From Paragordius varius (taxonomy: Eukaryota > Nematomorpha): 64,000 nt of DNA. This document shows positions 30,585 to 43,249 of this stretch, in pieces. The notes beneath the pieces are model-generated. The model saw nothing but the letters and a program-made list of their open reading frames with translations, had not been told where the DNA came from and ran no database searches. The stretch lies in NCBI GenBank assembly GCA_964247055.1, contig OZ176050.1:5766001-5830000 (forward strand), written 5' to 3'. The number at the start of each line of letters is the position of its first letter. Position 1 is the first letter of the stretch. The translations under genes and the position numbers were made by a program.

Positions 30585-31765
30585 AATATAGGAAAAAGTA
30601 CAGGATTATCATGGTGCTCTTGGTGGCCATTTGCCGTAATTTCACAAAATTTATTTAGACCGGTCTATGCCAAAAAATATCAAAACGTTTTTGCTCTAAT
30701 GGGCTATCTCTTTTATATTAACGTGAAAATGCCGTTAAGCCATAAAAATTAAAGATATGCTAAATTTTGGTATTAACTAATAATATTTCTAAGAAGGTGT
30801 TTTTTCACAATTTCAATTTTTAACAAAATTTTGCTGTATACCAATTTTCATGCAAAAGCATCATTTTTTATATCAAATGCATATTTCAAGCAGCAGTTGT
30901 TCAACCAAACGCCACATTTTTTAGCTTTCTTTGTTAAATAAAAGTTAATCTTGCGTGAAAAATGTTGCGTTTGCTTGAAAAACGTTGTCTTTAATTGCAA
31001 TGTTGCGTTTTCTTGAAAAAATGTTGCGTTTGGATTAAAATATTTGCTTATGACTAAAAAATAGCATTAAGTACTTCTTTTAAATAATATTAGGGATAAT
31101 GGAAAGGGTATAAAAAGTTTTAAGATGTTATAAAAACAATATTATTACTCAGAATTTTAGTTAAATATTCGTTCGTTTTCATTTTAATAAATATAAAGTA
31201 ATTTTTTACAAAAATTCACTCAGAATCAAAATCAAACGACTTAAAATTAAAATTCTAAAGCGAAAGTAATTAATGGCATTATTGAATTATATAGAAAAAG
31301 TATTTTTGCATATCTTAAAGCGTTTTACTACCGTTTCTATCATGCCTTAAAATAGTATGAAGTACGCTTTAACAAAATTTTTTTAATTAATATTTTGAAA
31401 AAGGTATTTATAATTTAAAAAATTAGTTGATACCAAATTTAGCATATATTTTATTTTTTTGCGAAGTTTCGGCATTTTTGCGTTTATTTTGAGAGGAACA
31501 GCTCATTTTAGAAGAACAAAGGAATTTAGCATTTCGACCTCCGCATCTAAAAATTAAAATTTTAAAAATTTTGCTTTTTTATCTAGTTTATTATATATTT
31601 TAGTGATATTTGTTGTGTTGAAATACCAAAAAAAAATTGTTTAACAAAATGTGCAAAATTTTACCATTTTCTTATATGGTTATTACAAAAGTAATATATT
31701 TTTTATTTCTTGTAAGGGCCAAAACCAAAAGCGATAATTTTGTTACATTTTCCTATCAGACTATT
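30585..31765. mobile_element. Foldback-family element, both arms present
   Basis: About 1.18 kb. The left end (30591 onward) reads AGGAAAAAGTACAGGATTATC then ATGGTGCTC. The right end, reverse-complemented, reads TAGGAAAATGTAACAAAATTA then TCGCTTTTGGTTTTGGCC. Inward, the arms match again: the reverse complement of left CGGCATTTTCACGTTAAT corresponds to right CGGCATTTTTGCGTTTATTT, and a TACCAAA(A)TTTAGCATAT block lies in both. The arms total roughly 1 kb around a central spacer that carries a short minisatellite (30950-31045). No transposase motif seen. Confidence 0.7.
30950..31045. repeat. Minisatellite, unit AAATGTTGCGTTTGCTTGAA
   Basis: Three to four head-to-tail units of about 20-30 bp (TGTTGCGTTTGCTTGAAAAA, CGTTGTCTTTAATTGCAA, TGTTGCGTTTTCTTGAAAAA, TGTTGCGTTTGGATTAAAA) in the centre of the foldback element. 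Confidence 0.6.
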
Positions 31766-32059
31766 ATATTTCATCAGAATAGTTTTTTACAGCTCCGATT
31801 TTTGACACAATATATGTGCTAGATTATAAAATTAAATGTTTTAAAAAAGTGGATAGTTTTAAATTCAATTTCATAATTTATTGTGGCATATTTTTTGGTA
31901 GTTTGCGGTATATGTTGAAAACTTTTTATTTACGTTTTCCTTATATATTTTGATGATGCTAACTGCTGTTTTAAAATTTCGTTAACTCGTTCTTTAAATT
32001 TAAGTCAAACGTAAATTGGGTTTTACCTAAAAATTCTACTTAATTTAAAGTAAACACAT

Positions 32060-32460
32060 ATTTTAATTAAAATTTGAGGTGATAGAAATGTTTAGCATTA
32101 TCTAATTGTAGAGAAAAGGTGTTTACATTTCTAACACACTTCAAAATATCAATGAACACTCTTTGACAGAGATTCGCTAATTTTTAAGCAAAGTATGCAT
32201 TTTTTTGATACCATGATCTACATACATTTTTGCGCTTATTTAAATAAAATTCATCTATATAGCAGGCAAAAATTTACGACCTTCATGCTAAAAGTTAAAA
32301 TTTAATATAAATATTTTCCCAGTTTTTTATTTTATGATATATTTATCGATATTTTTTGGATTAAGCATCTAAATTTTACCACAAAAGAATGATTTCGTAT
32401 GATGTGCTTAAACTTGGCGATTTTTGAATAAGAAACAATTACCATACAAGTTAAATACTA
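32060..32460 (+). repeat. Foldback-family single arm
   Basis: Landmarks of the right arm appear in order: GAGGTGATAGAAATG, TTGCGCTTATTT, TGCTAAAAGTTAAAATTT, GATATATTTATCGATATTTT then TTGGATTAAGCAT. It follows the complete element at 30585 by about 300 bp. The terminal GATAATCCTGG motif is not preserved. Confidence 0.5.
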
Positions 32461-34003
32461 TGCAATTTAGTTTTGAAACGGTAAAAATTATAAATCCTAC
32501 TTTTATTTCAAAAATTGATGTCCCCGCCCTATTAAGAAAATTTATGACCTATGATAAAAATGTTTCGATCATAGTCAACACCCAACTCTTGCAAAGCTAA
32601 CAATTATGCCGGAAAAACGAGTCGGGGAGAGATGGATCGAGAATCTCAAAGAATTAACTTAATTGATATGCAGGTCAACTACCGCATGAGATGGAAAATA
32701 GGGTAAAAGTAAAAATGAAATTAAAATCATCATAATTAAAAGACAAATATTTTTTATATTATAGCTTTTCACCTTTGTTTTTTTAATTTTAATTATAACT
32801 ATTAGCATGTCTATCCTAGATGAGCCCAAAACAAATTTTAAAAATAATTATGATATAGGGCCAAATTAAAATATATATAAATGGTCTTCTAAGCGTATGT
32901 ATAAATTAATAATGTAGAATAATACCTTTGTTTAAATACAAAAAATGGTATAGCTGAATTAAATTAATAGATACATTTTATTTATTAATGATTGCACTAA
33001 ACTTAGTTGAATTACTATTTTATATTATCTGCAACTCCTGGTATAATTAGGTTTTTAGCAAAAGAGCAAAGTTCCCAAAAATATTTTAAAACCATTTTTT
33101 TTAAACGTATGAGAACATATGAAATTAGGTCCTATGTACTTGTCATCAAAGTAAAAAACTGAGTACCTTTTTGAATTAGCTCTTGGGTAGAGTTACCCGG
33201 TGAAAAAAGCACTTACAAACAAAAAACTACTAGTTTTCAGGAAATGTGTATTAATTAAATTAATAATGAACTCAAACATCTTTTATTCCGCTTATAAATT
33301 TGCTTGCATGTTTAGCCCGCCCGTCTAAAATCACGATTAACTGAAAAATTTCCTTAACTGGAAAAAAATAAACTCTCCCACAATTGGTCTAGAATGTGTA
33401 GAAATCCAAGTATTTCAATTCAATTATAAAAAAAATTATTTTTTAAATGCCCTCTTTCATCAATTCCTTAAACTGTTTTAAACGTATATGTCGGCTTTGA
33501 AGAAGCAATATCCCGAAATCGTGTAGGCCCATTCGATTTCAATTATAGAATTATACTCTTGGATGCGTTGAGCTTAGTCATTTTCTTAATCTCATTTTAA
33601 ATTAAATGTAATGATATTAAATTTATCACAGGTCTGAGCTTTGATAAATGAACATAAATTAAATAATAAGCGTATATGTATAATGGCACTAATTTAAAAG
33701 GATGAATGGAAAAACGCTCACATAGATGTTATTATATTTATGTTTAAGCTCATAATCTTCCAATTTGCCCAAATTTTTTATCCTCATTTGGAAAATATTT
33801 CATTTCGATAAGTCACAGCGACTTTTACAGGGCATAGCTATTTATTCATGACATCTATAAAAATCTTAATATCTATTTTTTAGTGCCAATTATTTGTTAA
33901 AGGATGGGCGTCCATTTGATTAATAATTTCAAATATATCTAATTTCTTAATTTATTTATATAAATAAAGTTTTCTGTAGATAATTTATTTATAAATATAA
34001 ATG
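32461..34003. other. Intergenic, CELF 3' flank
   Basis: AT-rich. TTTATT at 33984-33989 is AATAAA on the minus strand and lies 15 nt beyond the CELF stop, a likely poly(A) signal. Nothing else recognised. Confidence 0.45.
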
Positions 34004-37000
34004 TCATTTGCGTTTTTTCAATTCTACCACAAGCGTTTTCCCACCCATTTGCTTTCCGTTTAAGTTTAGAATTGCTAACTTGGCGGATTCAACGTTGGCA
34101 TAACTAACGAATCCTATGTAGACAAATGTATTAAAGACACACAGACAAAAGATTGACAGGTTTTTTTTATCACAAAAACAAATTTTACAAATTAACGCAT
34201 GCAACATACATCATTAACTTTCATACTATCACTTGCAAAATTTATATTCTCAAGACGTATCGCTTATTAACAAAACTTGTCTTTTTACCAAAGCATTTGC
34301 TCTTTTTGGTGTGTACATCTACAAACACCTTAGCAGACAAAACCATGCCAAATATTCTGAATATGGCACATAGATCGGAATCATTGACGGATGCCGGAAT
34401 ATTGTAAACAAATATATTTGCACCATCGGGCCCTGAACAACAAAAAATACGTTTTTTTGCAAAAAAAATATATTTGGCCTATTTCGAAAAATTTTATATT
34501 AAGTAAAACTGATCGTTATCTTAAAGTAATACCGGAAATTGGAATATATAATAAATGGATAAAATTTAGTATCAATCATATTTTAAACCAGAAGAGTAAA
34601 TAAAAGTATAGAACAATTTTGATATAATTATAATATATAAGATACCTTGAAGTTGTTTGGGTTGTTTATGGGTTGGCTGGTTGAAAAAATCCAAAGTTCC
34701 TAATAAATTTTAAGCAATTAACAACGGATATTAAATGACTTAAAGTACCTTTTAAAATTTTTTATTGAAGAAAAAATACCAAAATCTTTTAAATTATACC
34801 TTTGTTATGACAAGGCGATCTAAATTGAGACATGTAACCTGGTGCTGTTTGAGGAAAATTGGCCAATAATTGTTGTAAATTAGATTGGGTCGAAAGATGA
34901 GAATTTAGTTGCAAGCTATGATGGCAATGAAACAAAGAATTCGGTGCTTCCGTCAAAAAACTTTTTCGGGTTAACAAAAGGATGGCATTTAGATGACATT
35001 CAAGACATTCTGGGAGTATATTTGTTTTGACCTGCTCATTCATAGCTAAATTTTTGCACACGCATATATCAGAAGGACCTATATTGCAATTGCTATGGAC
35101 CATGCAATTATTATGAAGTATGCGATTGTTGGATATGTTGTTATTCATCATACCATTATACAATGAAGGAAGATTATGGAATTTTGTGTCAGTATGTATG
35201 GTTTGTTTCATATCGCTTTTTGGTGTAGTTAAACTATGTGATTTAACTTTATTGTTTGCATTAGCTATGCGCACCAATAAAGGGAGAGAAGATAGCTAAA
35301 AAATTAAAATTTTAAATTTGAAAGACCACAATTGGGCTAATAAATATTTTTTTTAACTTGAATTTGCTACTAATTATACATATATATTTCAATGGCTTAA
35401 ATTGATTTTTATTCAATTATTTGATAAAAATATAAATACAATTGTTAGTTGTTCATTGTTATTGATGATGGCTTGAATAGCTTCGGTCTTTGTGGAAAAA
35501 ACTAGGAGTGCACATTCTAATAAAAAATAATATGTAATCGTTGAAATTTTAAATAATATAATAAAACAAGGTGTTTTTATTACTTTTATTAGTTGTTTGA
35601 GTTTCGTTTAGTACATAACATTCTTCAACTATACCGTATTTCGAAAAATAATCAATTATTTGATCTTGGGTCGTTGCAACCGATAAATTGCCAACAAATA
35701 TTTTTCTATCTTGAATAATAAGAGGATAATATGAATTTATCATGAATATTGATTTATTCGTACATGCAAAGGCAATTTATGAAAGAATTTTAAGTTTAAA
35801 ATTAAATAAATTGTATTCAATATGTGCCCAAAACTAAAAAATTATTATATCAAACCTGATTTAGCTATTTCGTTTGCAGGTTTGATTTGAACTGTGTGTC
35901 TCATCTTAAATATTGTATAAATATATACTATAATATATTATTTTACTTTAAACCTAGCATAAATAAATATTATAATAATTAATTTAGATTTGATATGAAA
36001 ATAGTTCATTTTTTATATAAAATACCCCCTCCAAAACATTGTGTCTTGAAAAAATTTAGGCAAACGTAAATATTTTAACCTTGTGGGGACGCAATAACAA
36101 ATTTTGATATGTTAAAAGAGGTCATTTGCAAAAAAAGCTGGGAATCACTGCTCTAAGACATATGATGTCTGATAAAAATACTATTTATTAATCATACCCC
36201 AGGTAATTTTTTGATGCCATGCCAATCTACTTGAAACTCCAAGGCCGCCCGGCGATTTTTGAATGTCACAAAACAGCACCCTATAATATTTTATATTATA
36301 ATTTTACTTGAAAAAATAATTACTATTAGTTTTAAGCTTGTTAAAATTGTAATTTTATGCATTTTGGGGGTTAAGCCGGTGTAGAAATAATTTTTACCGG
36401 TTTATTGATAAAAAATCTAGTTTTGAGAGGAATCATTTTTTTATTTTAAATATTGTACATCGGCTCCTACACATTTCCCCCATCTCTTAGGTAATATATG
36501 AGTGCTGTGCCATTAAAACTAAATTGCGGCATATCATTTGTTAAGCCATTTTAACGTCTTTGAAATTAATGTAGTTGCGATCTGCAAGGTGTGTTTCAAT
36601 GATCCGAGGTTGTATTAGTCAGATGGCACTAGGTGACGAGAGTTCAGCGGATGCGAAAGAATTTTCATTCAAAGTGCCAAGGTGCCTTGTGATTTTGCTG
36701 TGTAAGTCGGAGCATTGTAATGTAACAAAATCACTTTGCCATGTCTTCTGGACATTCCGGTCGTTTTTCGATTAATGCATGGTTTAAGCTAATCCTTCGT
36801 TGGCGATAGCGTTTTGTATTAGCGGTTTTACCATTCTATAGATCATGTAACTCAATTTTGGTTTCAACATACACAGAGCACGCTTTTCTTGCCAAAGCGA
36901 ATTGGCATTGGGGTGGATGAGCCGGAATGGTGAACACGATTTTTCCGCTTTGGATTTAGACTTTACTTCTCGCCCTGCCCAAACGATGCATCTTTTCAAG

Positions 37001-38238
37001 TTGTTGCTGGATTTCACAATTCCTTTTGTCATTTTCGATTTGACCTTAACTCAAATTGTATGAAACGCATTGACCGAGTTTACTAGTCTTTCTCATTGCC
37101 CATCGATTTTTGTGATACATGTGAAGCTACTGCCAATTGTTGTTAAGTTTGAGTTGGGTCATCATACAAAATCTTGCATTTAACCCCTTTTTAGTTACCA
37201 GAGCGCCAACACTTTTTTACATAAAATCAAATGAAACCATTTTTCACATGTTAATTGATAGAGCATAACCATAATTTTCTCCCGTAAACGATAACTTTTA
37301 ACGGCTTTTTTCTTTTGGCAATGCGTGCCATAATTCTTTTACAGACACAAAATTCGACATGATTAATGAATGATAAGGCGTTATTTTTTGGGAAACTCAA
37401 CTTATTGTGTTTAATGTCAAAACAAAATGGGGTCTGTGTCAAATTAATCGCCTGCGCACTTTTCGATGACGTCTTTTTTTAATTAAACCGGTAATAACCA
37501 ATTACTACATCTGGTAAATAAAATTAAATTGTGAATAAAGTGCGAAATTAATTAATATTAAATTAATGCAAAAAATATTGTAAGAATTATTTATCCTGAT
37601 TTTAATTCCAAAGGAAAATTATAACTGAAAGTTTGACACTGTTTTTTGTATATATGATAGAAATTTATTACTTCTTTAAACCTACATTAAGGCAAATATT
37701 TGAGTAAATGGTTGTATAATATATATTAAATTTGATATTTATATGAACTATTTTTGTTAAGATTTAAATTTTTATAGATTCTCGAACTCGTTAAATAAAA
37801 ATACTAGTAGAAAGGTTATCTTTATTTACAAAAAATCGTAATTACATAAAGCCTTTACGATAGTATGGAAAAAGGGTGCATTCACCCAATTTAATTACAC
37901 AATACAAAGATGTAAATATATGTGTTATGTTTACTGGTAAAATCAATTAAACCTCTGCTATCGCCAGTTTTTAAATCTCGTAAAATATGGATTGCACTAA
38001 TCTGGCCATATGATTGTACTATATCTTGGATATCCTTGTCTGTATATGATTTCGGAATCTGACCAATAAACATTTTTAATTCATCTTTCATGGTAATACC
38101 CTGAGGTATTTCTACTTTCTTTTCCAATCTTATATCGATTGACTCACACAAATTGTCATTAATATTCTTATTATTATTCATGGTATTGGTATTCGATTCG
38201 CGATTAAACAACAGAAAATTATCTTTGTAATCAATCAT
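34004..38238 (-). CDS. CELF: CELF/Bruno-family RNA-binding protein, three RRMs
   Basis: Binds GU-rich RNA and regulates splicing, decay and translation. Nine exons in transcript order: 38238-37953, 36280-36198, 35904-35856, 35709-35584, 35516-35440, 35295-34800, 34699-34646, 34432-34289, 34113-34004. Phases close to 474 aa. RRM1 is about 55-133 (KMFIGQIPKSYTDKDI, RGCCFVTF, then LPGMRHTVQIKPAN). RRM2 is about 141-215 (RKIFVGNLSV, KKCALLVF, VVRIANAN-like end). A divergent linker of about 180 residues rich in Asn, His and Leu follows. RRM3 is about 395-472 (ANIFVYNIPASVNDSDL, KSKCFGFVSY, GKTLVVELKKRK). The order and spacing match CELF, whose human members are 480-520 aa. RRM2 has lost the aromatic residues of RNP1. 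The first intron contains a mariner-like element. Confidence 0.93.
36374..37514 (-). mobile_element. Decayed mariner-like transposon in CELF intron 1
   Basis: 1141-bp element between TA dinucleotides (36372-36373 and 37515-37516). Ends are inverted: left AGCCGGTGTAGAAATAATTT then TTACCGGTTTATT; right, reverse-complemented, CCAGATGTAGTAATTGGTTA then TTACCGGTTTAATT. On the minus strand broken frames read like mariner transposase: KTSKLGQCVSYNLS (compare the KLGKWVPHEL motif), NHALIEKRPECPED, VILLHYNAPTYTAK (compare the LLHDNARPH motif, with the catalytic Asp changed to Tyr), and RWGKCVGADVQYLK near the end. Several stops and frameshifts separate these. Transcribed in the same sense as CELF. Confidence 0.85.
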
Positions 38239-39689
38239 TTAATGTATTTAGAAGTGGATAAAGATTAAGTAATATTGGGTGAGTTTGGGTTTTTTCGTTT
38301 AACCGATTATTATGAGGCGAAAATTTTGAATTTCGGGATTTCCAAGCCTTATTATATATCGTTTTATATGAATCTTATTAAATTGTAATTCAATTTAAAG
38401 AGCTAGCTAACTATTTCAAATTTGTGATATTATCAGACAGGCTTCATAGATGTAGGCTTTACAATAATGTTGTGGATATGAGTGTGTAGTATAATGGAAG
38501 GAAGCTTTATGGGAAAGAAAGCTCTCTAATCTTTTGAAAAATATTACAATTATGATTTTTCACATATACATATTGTTATAATATATAATTTAATTTTAAA
38601 GTTATTACAATATTTTTTATTATACAGCATATATATTTTATATGATCCTTTTGTTAGTGCGCAATATTATTAATATAATACTAATATTAATATTAAAAAA
38701 ATTGAAAATGTATAAAATATGAATTTTATCAATTTCGAAAAAAACTGCATATTTTTATGATCAATATTATATTATCCAATATGTATTTTTATTATAATGA
38801 ATATGGCAGCAACACATATATCAAATTACGCAGTTAGAATTCTTATATTTTTACTCTAATAATTGGAAAAAATCAATTAATATTTTTTACATAATTTTTT
38901 TTTATTTTAAAAATATTTCATCGCTTTCAAACTGTTGTACTCTTTAATATTCGCACATTTTGTTTGCATTTTTCCAATGCCACTCAGCTATCTAGCTAGC
39001 TATCCGGACTAATTCAATTACATTGATCCATTTTAGATGGTGTGTAAAAAACTTTATCAAATAATGTATTATGTGTCAAAACAAATTAAACTCATCAAAC
39101 TATGATGTTTATAATTAAATTATTATTAGAGATAAAAATATTTTATGGTGGCTAGTAATTTTTTTGCTTTAAATGTGTAATCATTTTTTCAATGATAAAT
39201 CCGTTAGAAATATTCAATCGAAACAATAGTATTAGGCATTAAGTTATATTGAATTTGTGTAACTAGTCATAATATGATCAATTAAAATGTTTCAATTAAA
39301 TATACCGGACAATATTTTTTTCTTTTTTTTTATTTCGTAAAACCTAAAAATAATATAATATTATGTTTAATAATATTATTAATATTTTTAATACATTAAA
39401 AATTTATTTTATAAGTTTCATAACCAATTGGATTTTCTGCACAAATTTCGAACTTTCATATAAAACATTATAAAGATTTTATTGCGTAGTTTTACATACG
39501 CATAAAATCGAAAAATATCCCGAATATATATAATGAAAATGATGATTCTCATAGTCTTTTTGAATCATTTCCAATAGTAGAATTAGTCCATATTTAATAA
39601 TCGCAAAATACGCACATTATGTTAAATAAAATTTTTGTTAAATGAACCTTTTTTTAAAATTTATTAATAGCAAACTATTTTATATTTCA
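38239..39689. other. CELF upstream region, nothing recognised
   Basis: Very AT-rich; would contain the CELF 5' UTR and promoter. No repeat or gene signal supported. Confidence 0.4.
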
Positions 39690-40860
39690 GGGCAGATATA
39701 TTTTTGACTCCGCTAATGGATTTCGTAAAAGAAAGGCAAACGAGGTCGCATGATAAGATTATTTGACATATGCTAGCCAGAATATAAAATCAAAAAATAA
39801 TTTTTGAAAAGCGTGTGCTTAAAAACTAAAATTTTGACAAAATGTAAGCGTACTTTATTGGTGTTAAAAAGCTAAGATATTATAACACTTTTTCTAAAAA
39901 ATTCAATGATGTTAATTTTGATTAAAATATTTGTCGGCTTCGAATATAAGTTAATATATATATATATTGTGTTTTGACAAAAAAAATCTAAATAAATTTG
40001 GAGCAAGCGAATCTTTTAATCAAATTGTTTAGCTAGAAATCAGCATAATTGAATTTGTAAATTTTTATAATATCATAAAGTGTTTTTATATCGTTTCCAT
40101 CATCCTTCAAAACACCATAAAAACGCTTCAATAAATTTTGCCAAAATTTAAATAAGGGGTGCTCAACACAAATAACCTCACGGGCCGCATTCATAAAAAT
40201 TATACACCCATAAGCATTAACAAATATAAACACTATTTATTTTACCAATTATTGTTATTTACCAATAATATTTTCCCCTAAATCCACGGATAATACTTCA
40301 ATTCTAAAATAATGGTATAAAAATATTAAACGGCTTGAAAAATATACACCCTCTAACAATCAATTAATAATTTTTAGAATTTTGGCGATACATGAATGCT
40401 TGAAAATTATATATCAAAGGGGAAAACCTGAAATTATAATTATTATTTTTTCGATACCCACTTATTAGACACCCCTGATTTCTGAAGCAAATTTGTTTTT
40501 TATATAAAATGTTTTTTTGGTGTCATACTCGAGCATATATAAACATAAATTTGTACTATCTCAGCTCTTTTTAATAATAAAAATAGGCAGTTTTGAGCTC
40601 AGTCTAAAAGTGTGACACTCTTAGAGCTTGCACAAATATAAAAGTTTGCCTTTTGAATATAGTTAGTGATATATTTTAATATTTTTTCTGAGAGGAAGCA
40701 TTTAGATTTCGCCAATTTTTTAAGAATATTGTGCACTTAAATTGCGATTTGGAATGTTTTACTACAAAAGTGGAATATAAATTGTGCCCAAAACCATAAG
40801 CTATATTAAGACTATCCTGATTATTCTATCTGAAAGTATATTATAATATTTTTTATGCCT
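39690..40860. repeat. Foldback-family copy, diverged and interrupted
   Basis: Fragments of both arms. On the left are GTAAGCGTACTTTATTGG and CGCTTCAATAAATTTTGCC-like segments. On the right (40590-40860) are GAGAGGAAGCATTTAGATTT, GTGCCCAAAACCATAAGC and ATCCTGATTATTCTATCTG. A separate hAT-like element (40154-40477) appears inserted in it. Confidence 0.5.
40154..40477. mobile_element. Possible hAT-like nonautonomous element
   Basis: Left AAGGGGTGCTCAACACAAAT then AACCTCACGGGCCGC; right, reverse-complemented, CAGGGGTGTCTAATAAGTGG. Ends resemble hAT termini of the CAGGGGTG type. The flanking 8-mers (ATTTAAAT and ATTTCTGA) match only at the first four positions, so the boundaries are uncertain. 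The left part is similar to 61261-61300. Confidence 0.45.
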
Positions 40861-40884
40861 TTATGTAGGTCTTACAGTCTAAAA

Positions 40885-41091
40885 CAGTGGTATTCACCGA
40901 AAAAATTTAAAGGGCAACAATTATTTATTTTGTTTCATGGGCCGTGCACCACATAATACCGATAAAAATTTCATAGCTATTTAACACATTTGCAAAAAAT
41001 ATTTATACTCAGAATAAATACATCAAAATATTTAATATATAATTTAAAGCCATACAAAAGCACTTTTAGGGCCGCGATTTGAATATCACTG
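40885..41091. mobile_element. hAT-type MITE, 207 bp
   Basis: Left end CAGTGGTATTCACC, right end reverse-complemented CAGTGATATTCAAATC. Flanking 8-bp duplications GTCTAAAA (40877-40884) and GTTTAAAA (41092-41099) match at 7 of 8 positions. Subterminal GGGCCGTGC and GGGCCGCG blocks lie near the two ends. No coding capacity. Confidence 0.8.
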
Positions 41092-41722
41092 GTTTAAAAC
41101 ATCATAAACTGTGGCCCGTCGCGGTCAGGAAAATGATTTTTGCAAAGCTAATACTACTGCCACTGGAAAGTAAATATGCAAACTTTTGAAAATTATTTCA
41201 CCGATTGCGAAAATTTTTTGGTAACTATTATTGGTCTTAGATCTGGATCCCAAAATCTAAATTATTATAACAGATATAAAATATTTAAAACTTGTAAAAA
41301 TCAATAATGAAAGATGTTTTTCTAAATTATAATAATCAATTAATGTTGCATATTAGATCAAAAGGCCTACATTTATAAATTTTGTAATTTCTATATTTTT
41401 TATTACATGGCATCATTTTCAACCGAAATGAAGAGCTGGAAAATTTGCTAACAAAATAGATAAAAAACCCTAATAATTGATTTTTTTTAAATTATAATAT
41501 AATTCTAGGCGCCAGTTTTATTAGCAAATTAACGAAAATCAAAAAAATATTTAAAAAGGTTTAACACTTGATTGCCTTTGGGGTAGAATTGTAAATCATA
41601 GCTTAAACTTGGAAATAAACTATTGTTTCGAGTTGTTAAAATAAAATTATTATAAAACAATCTTATGTGTAGATTTCAAAACAGGGGGTCTATAAAAATA
41701 TCCTGATGGAATATATATATAT

Positions 41723-42693
41723 CAGGGCTTGGAACCGGAACCGAAACCGCATGGAACCGGAACCCGGTTCCTGGGATTTTAACAAGAACCGGTTCCATTA
41801 GGATGGAACCAATGCGGTGGTTCCACTTCTCCGTGAACCACCCCGGTAACGATTCTAAAATTTCAGGAAACAACCCTGTTCTATCTATAAATTTTTAGAA
41901 ACCAACCCGGTTCCGGTTTCAACCTTTCAGGAACCAACTCGATTCAGGTTCCACCCCCTTAATTAGTGGTTCCCATATGATTTTTATTATAAAAAATTTT
42001 ATTATTCAAATTTGATTGTACCACTACATATTACATATTTAAACTTCAAACCTAAAAGTAAGCGCCTAATTATATATTAGTGAATCTCTCTGAATTTTGG
42101 TCGATTCAGCTGTTCTAAAAAAACTAATAGTCATAACTCAAGTTTAATTATAATACATATGTTCGTATATATAGGTTTCCGTTAAAATAATTTTATATTT
42201 TCAGACCTGAGAAGCAGTTTGACCAGCCAATCGCTTAATGCAATAATTTTTTTAATGTAAATAAAGATTATTTTTTAGATGCCATACTTAATTTAACACT
42301 CATTTTATACCTTTGTACTAATACATTTTCCCATTATATTTTTATAATTTGTTTCATTTATTATGCTACATTATATTTCATTCACTATAGATTTAGCAAT
42401 TTAATAAATTGTTTGATTAATAATTGTTAATATTTTGGTTGTATTAATGTTACAATAATGTTGTAAGAAAATCAATTAATCAAAAGTCACGAACCGAAAA
42501 CGGAACCGGTTCTAAATGTAAAAAACCGGTTCCGAAACCCCTAAATTTTTAGGAAACCAACGCGGATCCGGTTCCATTGTTCAGGAACCATTCCGGTTCC
42601 GGTTCCAAAATTTCAGGAACCGCCAGGTTTCACTTTTAAATTCTTAAGGACCAACGCGGTTCCAGTTCCACTTTGAGCCGGTTCCGAGCCCTG
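41723..42693. mobile_element. hAT-like element with GGAACC-array terminal arms
   Basis: 971 bp. Left end CAGGGCTTGGAACCGGAACC; right end reverse-complemented CAGGGCTCGGAACCGGCTCA. Each arm (about 41723-41970 and 42490-42693) is a degenerate array of GGAACCGGTTCC-like palindromic pieces interleaved with TTTCAGGAACCAA segments. The 500-bp centre is plain AT-rich sequence with no transposase motif. Both flanks are ATATATAT, consistent with an 8-bp duplication, but the site is an AT run so this is weak support. Confidence 0.75.
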
Positions 42694-42714
42694 ATATATA
42701 TATATATATATATA

Positions 42715-43220
42715 TTCTCACAATGTGTATCAGGACTATCTTGGTACTTTTGGTTTTGCCCGTACGAGTGGGAAAGTTATTATCCATTTTGTAGTAACTG
42801 GTCCATATCAGATGGCAAAATTTAAAATATTTTGTTAAAAAATTTTGGCCAAAGCTACCTTTATTCGAAAAAATATCACTAAAATATATTAAAATTTGCA
42901 TGTAAAAAGCAAAACAATATTTTTACAAAATTTCAATATTTAGATGTGTCCTCCGAACATTCCAAATAATTTCGCTCTTCTATAATGATATTCTTCAAAT
43001 AAGACCAAAATGTCAAGATTGCGCAATGAATTTTCAAATATATGCTAAATTTTAATATCAACCAAAATTAAAAATGTGTACTTTATTCAAAAATTAAATT
43101 TATAGCAACATTTTGTTGAAGCGTGCTTCATACTATTTGAGGTAACTGAAACGATATAAAAGGGTTGAAGATTATAAAATGCCCTTTTCCTTAATTTGAC
43201 AATATGCTTTTTTTATACTT
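42715..43220 (-). repeat. Foldback-family arm
   Basis: Reads TATCAGGACTATCTTGGTAC then TTTTGGTTTTGCCC at its left end, then CATATCAGATGGCAAAATTT, a diverged AAAAATATCACTAAAATATA block, TCGCTCTTCTATAATG and finally GTTGAAGCGTGCTTCATACT. These are the family landmarks in reverse orientation. A possible partner arm lies at 43640-43840 (ATCGGGACTTTTGGAGCCCA, AAATGAAGCATTTAGC), with a second repeat family in between. Confidence 0.6.
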
Positions 43221-43249
43221 TGGGGCGCATTATACAAATTTTTTTAAAA

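Noticed and set aside
36575-37442. Several 60-82-codon frames in the CELF intron
   Set aside because: All are pieces or wrong frames of the decayed mariner-like element.
42644-42901. 85-codon minus-strand frame
   Set aside because: It joins the GGAACC hAT arm, an AT run and a foldback arm; chance reading.
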